A stretch of DNA of 64,000 nucleotides from Hemerocallis citrina. Taxonomy: Eukaryota; Streptophyta; Magnoliopsida; Asparagales; Asphodelaceae. The notes under the pieces are model-generated. The model searched no databases, was not told the origin of the DNA, and saw only the letters and a list, made by a program, of their open reading frames with translations. A program made the position numbers and the translations under genes. Every line of letters begins with the position of its first letter. Position 1 is the first letter of the stretch. The stretch spans positions 140,448,461 through 140,512,460 of the forward strand of contig CM030361.1 of the NCBI GenBank assembly GCA_017893485.1. The letters run 5' to 3'. Of the stretch, positions 20,991 through 32,885 are shown piece by piece.

Positions 20991-21077
20991 CTGAACCCTC
21001 AACCTCTGGTCGGGGCTTCAGTTAACCTCCTTACCCGAGAGCTCGCCTTTGGCAAACACCCCAAGCCCCGAACCATG

Positions 21078-21325
21078 GATCGACCCACCTTTTACCCACT
21101 GGCAAGTCGGGGTAAATAGCCCTCGGAGCTGTTATCCCAAATTGTCAGAGGGTGGCAGTGGAGCCACCAGTCCGGGACTCTCGGCCAAAAGTTCCATTTT
21201 AGGGCACCCACCTTCGGCAAGCACCCTGAGTACCAATCTCGGGATCGACCCATCTTTCACCCGCTAGCAACTCGGGGTAAACAGCCCTCGGAGCCGTTAT
21301 CCCAAATTGTCAGAGGATGGCAGCG
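21078..21325. repeat. Two-copy direct repeat downstream of array 1
   Basis: A block of about 80 bp starting ATCGACCCA and including TTATCCCAAATTGTCAGAGG lies at 21080..21160 and again at 21246..21323, about 165 bp apart. Confidence 0.85.
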
Positions 21326-21439
21326 GGCCACCGGCGATGAGAACTCACGGTGAGGTAAGACTTTCTCTGATGAACTTCTGGTGAGGGGGTGGGGGTTATA
21401 TAGCCCCCAGAAAGGCCCATTAATGACGTCGGAAGACGA

Positions 21440-22272
21440 AACGTAGGAAGACGAAATGTCGCCAATTAATGGCGTGGGAAAGCGAAACGTCCCTCATTAA
21501 TGGCGTTGGAAGGCAAAGGGTCCCCTAGTACGGGACTCCTAGGATTCCTCTCCCTCGCCGTCACCCTATCGCTCAGATACGACCACCGTCCCTGCCAGAG
21601 GAGTCGGGCCCGGTAGCCTACCGAGCACTTACTTCTCTCGACGAGGTTTCTCCACATCAGAAGTCTCTGACCTTCGGCTCGACACCAAAACCAAGTGAAG
21701 GCCCTAACTCTAGCCCTCAACACATTCTCAACAACAAGTTTGAAAGAGTCGGAAAGCTTATTCTTTATTATAACGCCCTGGAGGACCACAATACAATGAT
21801 ATTTATTACAACAACTAGCACCTCGGTCTAAACTATCCTCAGAAGCCCCCGGGCTCACGCGGGTTAGCTCAAACGCCGCCGAGCGACTCAGCTCTGCAGC
21901 CTGCCTTGCAGAGCCCTTAGGTTCGGCCAAGGAAGACACGCCGGCTACCGAGCTCTGAGCATCGCCCGGCCTCGTGTATTCTGACACGTCGGCTACCGAG
22001 CTCATGCCTCGAGGAGTGCCCAACCGCCGAGGGGACCGACCTCCCCAGCATCGTCTTATAACGTTGGATCTCGATCTCTTTCTCCACAATAACCTTACAG
22101 AGGAGCGATTTCGAGGTCAGCCTCTGCACCGAGGCACTTGACATTGAAAATCTGAGGCCCACATCTCCAAGGTCGCAATCGGCTATCGCCTTCTTCAATT
22201 GAACCGATTCCGCTCTCAGTTCCTTTAACTTGTTCTGAAAATAGTGGAAAGCGGCATCGTGATCACGGGCCT
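21440..22272 (-). pseudogene. Antisense gene of element A, downstream coiled-coil part
   Basis: On the minus strand this continues the frame interrupted by the TRIM element: 23580..23480 on one side and 22272 down to about 22040 on the other. It is Lys/Glu/Leu-rich with a coiled-coil pattern (FQNKLKELRAESVQLKKAI). The frame runs to a stop at 21917. Below that I see no convincing coding and no clear terminator. It may be the last exon of the gene described at 23480..25378 and 36342..37065, or a separate one. Confidence 0.55.
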
Positions 22273-22704
22273 CCTTCTGTAACACCCCGCACTCAACTCG
22301 TACGCACACAATTAACTAAATTCTAGCCACGCCCACCACAGGCTCCATCAAAAGGTGGGTATACCCATTAGGTACCTTTATCACTTGGGAATCCTATTAT
22401 ATCTCTCTTTTCTACCTTATACACCACCGATATGGGATTTAAATCCCTAGTCAACCCGGTCATAGCACACCAGCACACACACACATCTATTCTTTCATTC
22501 CTTCATTCATTTAATACCATTTATAGCCCCATAGATCATCTCATAGGCTTATCACACCATCAATTTCCATAGGATCTTCTATAGGTCACAATCAACCACT
22601 CATTCTTTCCTTCTTTTCTTTCCACGTCATCATCCACTTCCATCCATTCTTTCTTTCTTCTAATTCTTATATACTACTATATATATACTATATATACCAT
22701 ACTA

Positions 22705-22705
<1 letters not shown>

Positions 22706-22768
<63 letters not shown>
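22706..22768. repeat. (TA)n microsatellite inside one TRIM LTR
   Basis: It is about 62 bp long in the left LTR, but only about 22 bp at the corresponding place in the right LTR (23428..23450). This accounts for most of the 47-bp length difference between the LTRs. Confidence 0.9.
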
Positions 22769-22807
22769 TCTCTAGAAATACGGGGTCTCACATTCACTCC
22801 CTCTTAA

Positions 22808-22831
22808 GAATTCAGCGTCCTCGCTGAATTC
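22808..22831 (-). other. Perfect hairpin beside the TRIM purine tract
   Basis: GAATTCAGCG and CGCTGAATTC are separated by 4 nt, a 10-bp perfect stem. Comparable stems stand at the same place in element B (28265..28284) and in the remnant at 59415..59430. Confidence 0.85.
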
Positions 22832-23479
22832 GGGACGTGCAATCTAGCACAGGATCGCCTTTCTTGTCGAATGTAGACTTGTCTCCTAATCGCTGCCCAC
22901 ACAGGGTCTGTTGCCCACACAGGGTCTTACGCATCTCATACACATATCACTTACTTCCTATATACAAGTCCTACATTCGATGTCGAAAGTTGGCTCTGAT
23001 ACCATCTGTAACGCCCCGCACTCAACTCGTACACACACAATTAACTAAATTCTACCACCACAGGCTCCATCAAAAGGTGGGTATACCCGTTAGGTACCTT
23101 TATCACTTGGGAATCCTATTATATCTCTCTTTTCTACCTTATACACCACCGATATGGGATTTAAATCCCTAGTCAACCTGGTCATAGCACACCAGCACAC
23201 ACACACATCTATTCTTTCATTCCTTCATTCATTTAATACCATCTATAGCCCCATAGATCATCTCATAGGCTTATCACACCATCAATTCCCATAGGATCTT
23301 CTATAGGTCACAATCATCCACTCATTCTTTCCTTCTTTTCTTTCCACGTCATCATCCACTTCCATCCATTCTTTCTTTCTTCTAATTCTTATATACTACT
23401 ATATATATACTATATATACCATACTAGTATATATATATATATATATATACTCTCTAGAAATACGGGGTCTCACACCTTC

Positions 23480-25378
23480 CGATATCGGTCAAGGGTGGAC
23501 TCCAATACCCTAATCTTGCTCTGAAGCCATGTCACCTCGGACCGTCGAGGATCAACCTCGGCGAGGGAGGCTAACATCTGATGAAAGCAAAATGAAAGAT
23601 CATTCCGAGGTCATGAATTCACAACAGACAATCTCAAAAAATTACCCAAGTCAAGAAGGGTCGGACAAGCTCAATTAGTCAACCCAAAATCAAGGCAAAA
23701 GTCGAGGTTAAACCACTTGGCCAACCAAAAATTCTTTGTCATAAATTTAAACACTTTTACAAAAATACTGCGGTGGCCAATCTGCCTTTGGCAAATAAAA
23801 ACATCAAAAAATAAGAAGAAAAGAAAAGAAGCAACTATAGTGTAGAGCCAACCTCTCCTTCGGGTCCGATGGTGGCTGCGGGGTCGACAACCGGCTCAAC
23901 ACTGGCTCCTCCGTCGTCACCTTCCCCTTCTCTCGGTGCATCATCCCAAGGGGTCCTCGGCAGCCCATCAATCACCATGTCGTATTCGAAGCCCGTCAGG
24001 TCTAGGGTCGGGAAGAAGTGCCTCACATGGCTCAGCGCCTTGTTGTACACCTCATTCTGAGCATCGATGACCATGTCCTGGGCCTTCAAGGTCAGCACCC
24101 CTTTCTCCACACCAAAGGCCTTCCTCAGTCCGCCTCCTTCTTCACCCCGTCATCGGCCATCAACGCCAGGTTGGCCTTCAGGGCCTACCTCCGCTTCATC
24201 GAGGCGTCCAGAGCAGTCTTCAAATCCATCATCTCACGTTTATAGCGATTGGACTGACTCCGCTCGTGCTTCAGCTCCAGCTCATGGATCTGCATCACCT
24301 GATTGTCGGACATACAGGCCTACAGCCGAAGCAAAAGCACTTGAGTAAAAACAAAGTTCTAAGGGACAAGTACGGAAAAAAGGAAACGTAAAGACTTGGA
24401 ATTTACTTGCACGCTCGCCTGAGCCCACCTCATGTAGGCTGAGTCGAAGGTGTCGGCGCCCATACTCTACCAATCCCGAGGCGTGGCCATCTTGTCCACA
24501 AAATCCGTGGAGATGGGAACCTCGGTCAGAGTGTCCCCCTGACGGATTGCCCAGTCGGGAGCCTAAGGCCGGAGCCCCTCTTCCCTAACCATAGCCTGGG
24601 CATTGGCGCGAAGAGGTGGGACACCCCCTTGCATGACCTCCGACACCTTTGAGGCCTTGGAGCTCGGCACGAGGGCGGTCTCCCTCGACTAACTTGTCTT
24701 CGGCCTCTTCGCCTTTGGCTCGGACGGAGCCTCGGAAGCTACTTTGGAAGGGGTCGCCGCCTGCTTCCCCTTCTCGGATTGCTCCACCTTCTGCTTCTTG
24801 AGGGCCAGCCCCCTCGCCTTATTCGCTTCAGGGTCCATCTCTGCAAAAAAACTCATTAACAAATGATCAGCATGAAAGAGAATTACAGAAAGAAAAATGA
24901 ACAAAAAACATACGGGGAGGGGCAGGGCTCAGTCCGGCTTGGACCATGTGACTCTCCGTCATTTTCGGCCAACTTATGCTATGGCTCTTACGGAGGCGCT
25001 TCACGAAGGCCCACTCCTCGGCCGAAAGATCACCCTTCTTGGGTCCCTTGAAGTTCGACTTGTAGAAGTTCCACTTCGTAGGGATATCCCATTGCTCCTC
25101 ACTCCGGACGACGAAGTACTTCCTCTTCCATTCTTGGATCGAGTCGGGGTAGCCATGGACGACCTTGCACCCGCTCCGAGGTGATACATAATAGATCCCC
25201 TCGAACTCACCCGACGAACTGACCCCCAACATGGCTCGGAAAATGCTCAACCTTAGCGGCACCTTCCTCTCCTCGCACAACAAGATGAAGCTCACAATCT
25301 ACTTCCAAGAGTTCAACCCGAACTGCATCGGACACAATGAGGACCAATTTAGGACGTCCCAAATGAAAGGATGGATGG
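23480..25378 (-). pseudogene. Antisense gene of element A, 3' exons and two introns
   Basis: On the minus strand, 25378..24914 continues the N-terminal domain with VVHGYPDSIQEWKRKYFVVR and WAFVKRLRKSHSISWP, homologous to the frame at 63227..64000. A 73-bp intron (24913..24841, GTATGT...TTTTGCAG) is followed by a basic linker rich in KKQKVEQSEKGKQ. A second intron of 87 bp (24406..24320, GTAAAT...GGCTGTAG) precedes a heptad-like segment. The C-terminal part (24110..23835) ends with an acidic tail. Stops (TAG near 25296 and 24225) and frame changes mark decay. The family resembles the plant 'putative gypsy-type transposon' domain (PF04195), whose function is unknown. Confidence 0.7.
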
Positions 25379-25572
25379 GTTGCTGTAACGCCCCGAATCC
25401 CAAATCACTGAATTCGAGATGTTCTACAGGATCTTTTCACTTTCTTTGAGTACAACTTTACAAGGAAATTAAAACTTTTCATCATACATCAGAGTTTACA
25501 TCATATTACATTTGCATTTACACAGCGGAAGCTAAATATACAACATTTACATAAATGAACAACCACACGATA

Positions 25573-25720
25573 AGATCTTTATGCATCCATTCCTCTTTAC
25601 ATGTAATTTATCCTGCATACAAAACTGTGGGTACGTCAGTTTATTCAACCGACGATAATTATACATGGCCATCCTCTCTATGCCAGAAACAGTATAATGA
25701 ATCTCATTTCTTAACAAATC
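25573..25720 (-). other. 148-bp invariant core of LTR family B, with a small ORF
   Basis: This block is identical base for base to 53781..53928 in the solo LTR, and also appears in the other B LTR (33669..33816). The flanking LTR sequence of the solo copy differs at roughly one base in ten. A 66-residue minus-strand ORF (25747..25547, beginning MHAYIEQ) covers it and is open in all three copies. Synonymous sites are also unchanged, which points to nucleotide-level constraint or conversion rather than to the protein. Confidence 0.85.
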
Positions 25721-26644
25721 ACAAACTTGTTCAATGTAAGCATGCAAATCAAAAGGGAACTCTTAATGATGTCGTGTCGTGATTGTGCACTTAATCCTTA
25801 ATGCAATTATTTAATTTACATGACACTAATGCGCACTTGTTCGAATTCTATGCATCCCATACTACATAGGTTCGAGTGCAAGCCTCTTAATCGTTCTTCA
25901 TTTTTGTAGGGTTCAATCCCTCGCCATGATTTACTCTACTTCTGTAATTACGGTGAGTATCTTAAATGGTCTATGAGTACAAGCTCGTGCACTGGACCCT
26001 GGAGGGGAACCCCACGCCATGTCTTGACTCATCAAGCATGCATTCTGTGGCAATTCAAGCCTCCTCCCTGAACACGATCCTCTTGCAGTCACCAAACATC
26101 CCACAAGTGTGACTAAAGTCCGATCATTCTAAGTTGTGCCCGACGCCATGTCCTGACTCATCAAGCATGCATTCTGCGGCACACACACCCGCACCGTAAA
26201 CTCTAGTTCTCATACTTATATTTTTCTCTCACTTTCATCACCTCCTCACTATGTACTAAAATTATTAGAATCATGAATAAAAATCAAAGCTCTAGAGTTA
26301 GCCTCTCCACCAAACCGGACTTATCATTTCATTTACACCTGACCAACCTTGGCCTTCTTTTCAATTTCATTTCACTGCCGGGGGAGACTTAGCTACTCTT
26401 TCATTTCAATTTCAAATTCACAATTTCCAATTGAGCACTCTCCGCTCAGAATTCATCTTAGAGTCTCACAGACTTTCTTATCATGATCTTAGCCTTTCAT
26501 GTTCATTTAATTATCAATTCATATCTATGATTCTTGTTACATAATCCATGCAGTCATAAGCATTCATTGACTTCAATCATGAAGTTCACAACTTCCTACA
26601 GCAATAAATAAATGAAATCTCATACATATCAAAGTCCACTCTGT

Positions 26645-27415
26645 ACAGTCGACTTGGAAGAATACCAGTCGACTCATACAGTCAAATACAGGTACATCAT
26701 AAGTACTCGGGATAGTCGACTGCTGTACACAACCAGTCGGCTGTCCCGCAACTTTTCATGTTCACAGTGTCATCCACATGACAGTCGACTGTTCATCCAC
26801 CAGTCGTCTGTCCTGGGATTTTCAACAGCACAATTCTAAGTCCAGCTCAGTCGACTGGCTACACGCACTAGGTCGACTGATCAGTTCCATAATTCAAAAA
26901 CAGTAATTATCTTTCTAACCGTTCTCACATGCATTTTCATCATATCATACATACATTCAGATTTCATAAACACCACACTTCTTACTTGTTCAGTAACATC
27001 GTAGTATGGAATTTCAAGTTACTAATATGTTCTTTTCTTCAAAGAAAAGAAATACTTAAACATGCATTCACACTTTTCATAACCTTCTTACGAAGATGAA
27101 GATATAAATCTCAAGTCATTACACTGGGTCATCATAATGGAATATCTCGTTACATGGAGTTTCCGAATAATCATAATTAAAATGAAGCACCAGTCGGCTG
27201 AATACAGTATCAGTCGACTGCTCTGACAGTTCTTAGTTTTGTTAATCATCACTAGTTCTTTTCATCCATTTACCTTCCCTCCATCATATGTGTTATAGGG
27301 AAAATATAAAATTAGTAACCACACGATTACGTCTATTTGCACATATGTTTATTCCCACATCATGAGAAATAATTGTCTTGTGCCAGTCGACTGGTTCATG
27401 CGACAGTCGACTGTA
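26645..27415. promoter_or_regulatory. Six paired CAGTCGACTG-type palindromes in the B LTR
   Basis: Pairs of the 10-bp palindrome or one-base variants start at 26646/26666, 26713/26734, 26782/26801, 26848/26870, 27191/27211 and 27384/27404. The two members are 19-22 bp apart, about two helical turns. Most pairs are followed by CTGT or CGACAG-like bases. All pairs recur in the second B LTR (about 34741..35511) and, with drift, in the solo LTR (about 54858..55625). One such pair is also in the unrelated short LTR at 59466..59496. Confidence 0.85.
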
Positions 27416-28247
27416 CCGACAGTTCGTTCTCATTATCAACATCATGTTCAGGCAATTTCTAATACATTCAATTTACTTTTATGACATGGTAGCAATCATA
27501 ATAATCATGGTATAATTCCTACATTAGAAGTCCTGAGAAACACCCACCTTATTTGAAGAAATAATCGAAATCCCGCAAAAGCTCCTCAATATAGAGAACG
27601 CCTTCTTGCTCCTTGCACCTTGCTCCTTTGCTCCACACCGAACCTTCAGAGTGCTACTCGGCCTCCACAGAAAAGCACACACACACAACTCACAAATACC
27701 TCTCTTAATAAGGACAATCTTAGTGTAAAAGAGATAGGGAAATGGGAGGGGTATTTATACTAGGAAATAGGTAGAATAGAGGGCTAGGATTTATTGGGGA
27801 GTTGTGAGATCAAAGGTTAGGATGCATTAGGGAGTTGAGAAACTATCCACACTTCACAAAATAACCGCCCATGATTGATCCCACTACCCTACTCACAACC
27901 GGCCACAAAGGAAGAGTGCTCCATGCACGTGTATGCGAAATGCACGTGCATGCACAACCCATACTAATAAAACTTGTACAAAAATGATAAAAAGCTTCTT
28001 ATACAAAAAGTGTCACACAAAACAAGTTGTGGGAAAAAGGTTAAATTCATGGGCTTAAATTCATTTGGGCCAAAATAAATATTTTAAAAGGAAAATAAGC
28101 AAATTAACATTGGGCTTTAAGAAAATGCTTTATAGAAAACAATACACCTTATTCATCATGTTGAGAAATAATTGTCAACAGGCTACACAAGCATACCATA
28201 CGTAAAAATAAATAATCTTCATATATTAGGAAAATCGGGGTATTACA

Positions 28248-28284
28248 TCACTCCCTCCTTAGAATAGTTCCGTCCCCGGAACTA
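28248..28284 (-). other. Polypurine tract and adjacent hairpin of element B
   Basis: On the minus strand AAGGAGGGAGTGA directly precedes the 3' LTR. Just before it TAGTTCC and GGAACTA form a 7-bp stem with a 6-nt loop. Confidence 0.85.
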
Positions 28285-28356
28285 CAGCCAAGAGCGAGAA
28301 AACAGAAAACACAACAACAAAACCAAAGATACAAGGATTCAATCAAACAAATACAA

Positions 28357-30165
28357 TCAAGCAAAAAGCTCAGGATAGTCCTTCAACATCCTCTCCTCAT
28401 ATTCCCAAGTAGCCTCTTCAACCAAGTGGTTTCTCCGGACTACTTTGACCATCGGTATCGTCTTATTCCTCAAGACTTTCTCCCTACGGTCAACAATCTC
28501 GACAGGAGTCTCGATGTAATTCAGGTCTAACTGCAAACCTTCCGGCACTTCCGGCAAATGATGACTCGGATCTGGAATATAACCTCTCAGCATAGACACA
28601 TGGAAGATATTGTGCACCTGAGACAACTCTCCCGGTAACTCAAGCTGGTAAGCAGTTTTCCCGATCCTTTTCAATATCTTATATGGGCCTATAAACCTCG
28701 GGGCTAACTTCCCGCCTTTGCCAAAACGAACCACACCTTTACTGGGCGATACCTTCAGAAAGACGAAGTCACCGACCTCAAACTCAAGGTCCCTTCTCCG
28801 GTTGTCTGCATAGCTTTTCTGCCTGCTCTGAGCTTCCACCAGCCTTTTCCTGATCAGATCAATCTTCTCAGAAGTTAGCTGCACAAGCTCAGGACCAAAC
28901 AACTGCCGCTCCCCAACTTCATACCAACAAACAGGAGTCCTGCACTTCCTGCCATACAAAGCTTCATACGGCGCCATCCCAATGCTAGCCTGAAAACTGT
29001 TGTTGTAGGCAAACTCTACCAAAGGTAAATGCCTTTCCCAACTGTCTCCGAAGTCTAGTATACAACACCGAAGCATATCCTCAAGAATACGATTGACTCT
29101 CTCGGTCTGCCCATCGGTCTGTGGATGAAAAGCAGTGCTGAAATCTGTCTTGGTACCCAAAGCTGCCTGAAGACTCCTCCAGAAATGCAAAGTAAACCGC
29201 GCATCTCGATCAGACACAATGGTTGAGGGAACACCATGAAGTCGGACAATCTCCCCAACATACATCTCAGCTAACTTGTCCATCGAAGCAGTGAGTTTCA
29301 TTGCCAAAAAGTGAGCAGACTTGGTCAGTCGATCGACTATAACCCAAATCGCATCATTGCCTTTAGAACTCTTAGGCAATCCCGTGATGAAATCCATACT
29401 GATGTTATCCCACTTCCATTCCGGAATAGGTAACGGCTGTAATAGACATCTGGGTCTCTGATTTTCGGCTTTGACTTGCTGACAAACCTCACACTTCGCG
29501 AAAAATTCAGCCACATTCCGCTTCAAACCCGACCACCAGAAATGTTGTTTGATGTCTTTGTACATCTTAGTACTCCCAGGATGTACCGACAAAAGAGTAG
29601 CATGCGCCTCCTGAAGAATACTCTCTTTCAGGTCCGCCTGATTTGGAACACACAGCCTATCTCCGAACCACAGCACTCCATCCCTGATTTGAAATTCGGG
29701 CAACCCGCCAGCACCAACCTGCTCCTTCATCTCCAAGATATCAGCATCAACCTCCTGACTTGCAATGATCTTTGCATTCAAAGTAGGCTGAAGCCTCAAC
29801 TGAGCCAAAGATGCTCCCAATCCTTGCAAGACAACCTCAATACCTGCTCGATCCAACTCCTCAATCAAATGCTTCTGAGTTGTAATCAGACTGGCCAAAC
29901 TGCTCTTGCGACTAAGTGCATCAGCAACAACATTAGCCTTTCCAGGATGATACTTGATCTCAGGTCGCATATCCTCGAGCACTTCTAACCATCTCCGCTG
30001 CCTCAGATTGAGATCCCTCTACTGATATATATACTTCAGGCTCTTGTGATCCGTGTACATATTCAACTTCTCACAATACACGTAGTGCCTCCATTGCTTC
30101 AAAGCAAAAATAATCACCGCCAACTCCAGATCATGAGTCGGGTAATTTTTCTCATGCGGTCGTAG
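28357..30165 (-). pseudogene. Element B RNase H end, integrase and chromodomain-like C-terminus
   Basis: A 541-codon frame (29982..28357) covers integrase: an HHCC zinc region (HPGSTKMYKDIKQHF...CEVCQQ, near residues 130-170), core acidic residues in SMDFITGLP and VSDRDARF, and the glutamate in ERVNRILEDML. The last 60 residues (VDRREKVLRNKTIPMVKV and EEATWEYEERML) match the chromodomain-like end of Tekay-type chromoviruses. Upstream, RNase H is broken by a TAA near 30168 and a TAG near 30019, both at positions where relatives have Gln codons. Integrase itself is intact in this copy. Confidence 0.9.
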
Positions 30166-31077
30166 TTACCTAGACCTATAAGCGATTACTTTACCTTCTT
30201 GCATTAAGACACAACCAAGCCCACGATGTGAAGCATCGCTATAAACATCATACTCAACACCTGCTCTAGGCAAAGCCAAAATAGGTGCAGTAGTCAGCCT
30301 ATCTTTCAACTCCTGAAAGCTCGCCTCACATTGCTCAGTCCACTTGAAGTTCACATTCTTCTTGGTCAGTCCAGTAAGCGGTACAGCTATCTGAGCATAA
30401 CCTTGAATAAATCTCCTGTAGTATCCAGTCATCCCAAGGAAACTTCTGACTTCTTTCACTGTAGTAGGCCTAGCCCAATCTCTCACTGCCACTATCTTCT
30501 GTGGGTCAGTTGCCACTCCCTCCTTAGAAAGGATGTGACCTAGGAATGCCACTTCAGATTTCCAGAAATCACACTTGGATAACTTGGCATACAACTGCTG
30601 CTCTTCCAACTTCTGCAAAACTGCCGCCAGATGCTCGGTGTGCTCCTCCTCAGACTTGGAGTACACGAGAATATCGTCGATAAACACCACGACAAAAGAA
30701 TCAATAAACGGCCTCAGAACTCTGTTCATCAAATCCATGAAGATTGCGGGTGCATTTGTCACTCCGAACGGCATAACTAAGAATTCGTAATGCCCATGCC
30801 GAGTTCTAAATGCAGTTTTATGCACATCTTCAGCTTTCACTCGCACTTGGTGATATCCTGATCGAAGATCTATTTTGGAGAAAACAGCTGCTCCTTGTAG
30901 ACGATCGAACAAGTCATCAATTCGAGGAATCGGATACTTATTCTGAACAGTGACCTTATTCAGCTCCCGGTAATCGATACACATTCTCATCGATCCATCC
31001 TTCTTCTTTACCAAAAGCACTGGTGCTCCCCAAGGTGATGCAAGGTTGAATAAAGCCTTTTCCCAACAGTTCCTCAA
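30166..31077 (-). pseudogene. Element B reverse transcriptase
   Basis: This is a 303-codon frame with all main RT blocks: [51 protein letters not shown] and [11 protein letters not shown] (catalytic FIDD intact), then GHILSKEGV and [14 protein letters not shown]. It is out of frame with the preceding protease frame, with a 1-nt indel near 31050, and ends at TAA where RNase H should continue. The catalytic core is preserved, but the polyprotein is not. Confidence 0.9.
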
Positions 31078-31738
31078 TCTGCCGTTTCACCTCATCCTGT
31101 TCCACTGGAGCCATCCTATACGGTGCCTTAGAGATGGGTGCACTTTCCGGTTGAACAGTGATGCTGAACTCTACATCACGATGTGGAGGTAACCCAGGAA
31201 AATCTTTCAGGAACACAGTCGGATAGTCCCAAACCACAGGAATTCCTTGCACTTCCACAGGAGTCTCCTCCTTGCGGATAGTTGCTACCAGCTTAGAACA
31301 CTTCTGCTTTCCTTGGAAAGTGACTTCAGGTCCACCTGGAGCCTTCACTGTTACGGTCTTGGTCTTGCATTCGATGCTTGCACTGTACACCGACATCCAA
31401 TCAATGCCAATGATAACATCGACTCCCAAGATAGTCAGCTCGATCAGATCAATGCCAAAGGTTCGCTCTCCAATCACAATCTCGCAATCAGCGTAATACT
31501 GATCAGTGGTCAAAGTTTTCCCTGATGGAGTAGCTACTGCTAAGATCTTGCCTGGAAAAATCTTCGGTTCCACTCCCAACACTTTAGCAAATCTAGGAGA
31601 CACAAAAGTATGAGAGGATCTAGTATCGAACAATACAACAGCTTTCTTTCCATTAAGATAGAGTTCTCCTGTTATATAATTCACACCATTACATAACAGT
31701 TTCACAATATAAACGGGAAGGAGAAATGACAAAACCAC
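30956..31738 (-). pseudogene. Element B aspartic protease and linker to RT
   Basis: This is a 260-codon frame. The active-site motif reads VLFDTRSSHTF where the family has DTG, so the essential glycine is replaced by arginine (GGA or GGG to AGA/CGA type change). The second block, GVDVIIGIDWMS, is normal. The frame then runs toward RT but shifts near 31050. Its start is not an ATG; it overlaps the gag stop at 31738..31740 in another frame. Confidence 0.85.
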
Positions 31739-32784
31739 TAAACATCAGCCCTCGTACCAGAGATGACCTGATCTGCCTCATCAGCATCAGCTTCCGTCAA
31801 AGCAAATACTCGCCCTGACTGGTACGGCCTCTTCCCAGTCTGCTGTATTGGCACATTGTGATTGCCAGCCCGTGGTTTGAGACATTGAGATTGGTAATGT
31901 CCCACTTCCCCACAGTTGTAACAAGTGACTGCAGAAGGTCTCCCCACATTGGTTCCAGGTCCTCCAGCTACACTGATAGCGTTCGCCCATGTTGGTTTGA
32001 ACCTCTGTGCAGATGGTTGCCCCTTGAAACTCCCCGATTGTGCAGGCCTCTTCCCGGATTGCCAGTTGTTCCTTCGGTTCTAAACAACTTGGAACTGCTC
32101 CATATCCGCCTCCGTCGCTGCCGCCCTCTTCACCAACTTGTCAAATCGCCTGATACCAAGAGGTATCATTCGGGATCTCAAGCTTGGCCTCAGACCATGC
32201 TCGAACTTGCGAGCCTTCTTCGCCTCATCCATCACCAGTTCTGGAGCATACCTAGAGAGCTGAGTAAACTTAGTCTCATACTCCCTCACTGACATGCTGC
32301 CTTGCTGAAGTGACAGAAACTCCATTGCCTTCTTCTCCTGGACGTCGGAGGGGAAATAGTGGCTGCGGAATTCTTCCAGAAATTCCTCCCAGCCAAGCAA
32401 CAAGCCGTCCATGGTCCTCTTCATCGACTGCCACCAAACAGCCGCATCCTTCTCCAACTGCAAAATCGCCAACTTGACCTTGTTGCCCTCCGGTGTCTCC
32501 AACACCTCGAAGATCATTTCCACTTGCCGAATCCAGTTGTCAGCCGCATCTGGGTCTGGCCTTCCCTCGAACACTGGTGGTTTCATTCTCTTGAACGATT
32601 CCACTAGCTTAATTGCCTCAGGTACTGGATTCACCGGCCCCCTTCCTTGGTTTCCAGCCACTGCATTTAGCGTCTGGTAGACCCTTGCGAGTTCGGTCTC
32701 CAGGTCCAAACCTTCACCATTCCTTGCCCCTCTTCTCGACATATTCTGATGCAAAAGATCCATTAAATTCAAAGTATAAGACAA
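31738..32784 (-). pseudogene. Element B gag with one in-frame TAG
   Basis: The first part (32784..32080) holds the retrotransposon Gag core (PPVFEGRPDPDAADNWIRQV, VWWQSMKRT and EFLSLQQGSMSVREYE). A TAG at 32082..32080 interrupts it, and the same frame continues to 31738 with a CCHC knuckle (CYNCGEVGHYQSQC). The family residue at the stop is probably Gln, i.e. CAG to TAG, a C-to-T change at a CHG site. The true start may be the MSRRGARN methionine about 15 codons after the first ATG. Confidence 0.88.
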
Positions 32785-32885
32785 GAATTTAAACCAACTT
32801 GCATTTCATTGAATTCCAAAGTTTATACATTCGAATTAAAAACATTTTTGACATCAGAAATAAAGAAAATAGAAGCTACAACAAT

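Larger units (their letters stand above)
22278..23474 (-). mobile_element. TRIM-like miniature LTR retrotransposon, 1.2 kb, with TSD CCTTC
   Basis: Two near-identical LTRs (22278..22792 and 23007..23474) enclose only 214 bp. CCTTC lies on both sides (22273..22277 and 23475..23479). On the minus strand the LTR starts TGTGAGACCCCG and ends GCGGGGTGTTACA. A TGGTATCAGAGCC primer site is at 23004..22992, and a purine tract AAGAGGGAGTGAA lies next to the other LTR. No coding capacity, so it must depend on another element. It lies in, and in the same direction as, the antisense gene of element A. Confidence 0.93.
25384..28247 (-). repeat. 3' LTR of element B, 2864 bp
   Basis: In element direction it starts TGTAATACCCCG and ends CGGGGCGTTACA. 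A TATA box (GTATAAATAC) lies at 27770..27761. U3 is therefore about 0.5 kb, and the transcribed R/U5 part would be about 2.3 kb. The latter contains the paired palindromes (26645..27415), an imperfect direct repeat around CATCAAGCATGCATTCTG (near 26030 and 26160) and the conserved core (25573..25720). Confidence 0.93.

Noticed and set aside
25547..25747. 66-residue ORF in the B LTRs as a real small protein
   Set aside because: The frame is open in three copies, but synonymous positions are also invariant, so the signal is at the nucleotide level; kept only as part of the conserved core.
29476..29988. Plus-strand 170-codon ORF
   Set aside because: Complement of integrase of element B; no domain of its own.
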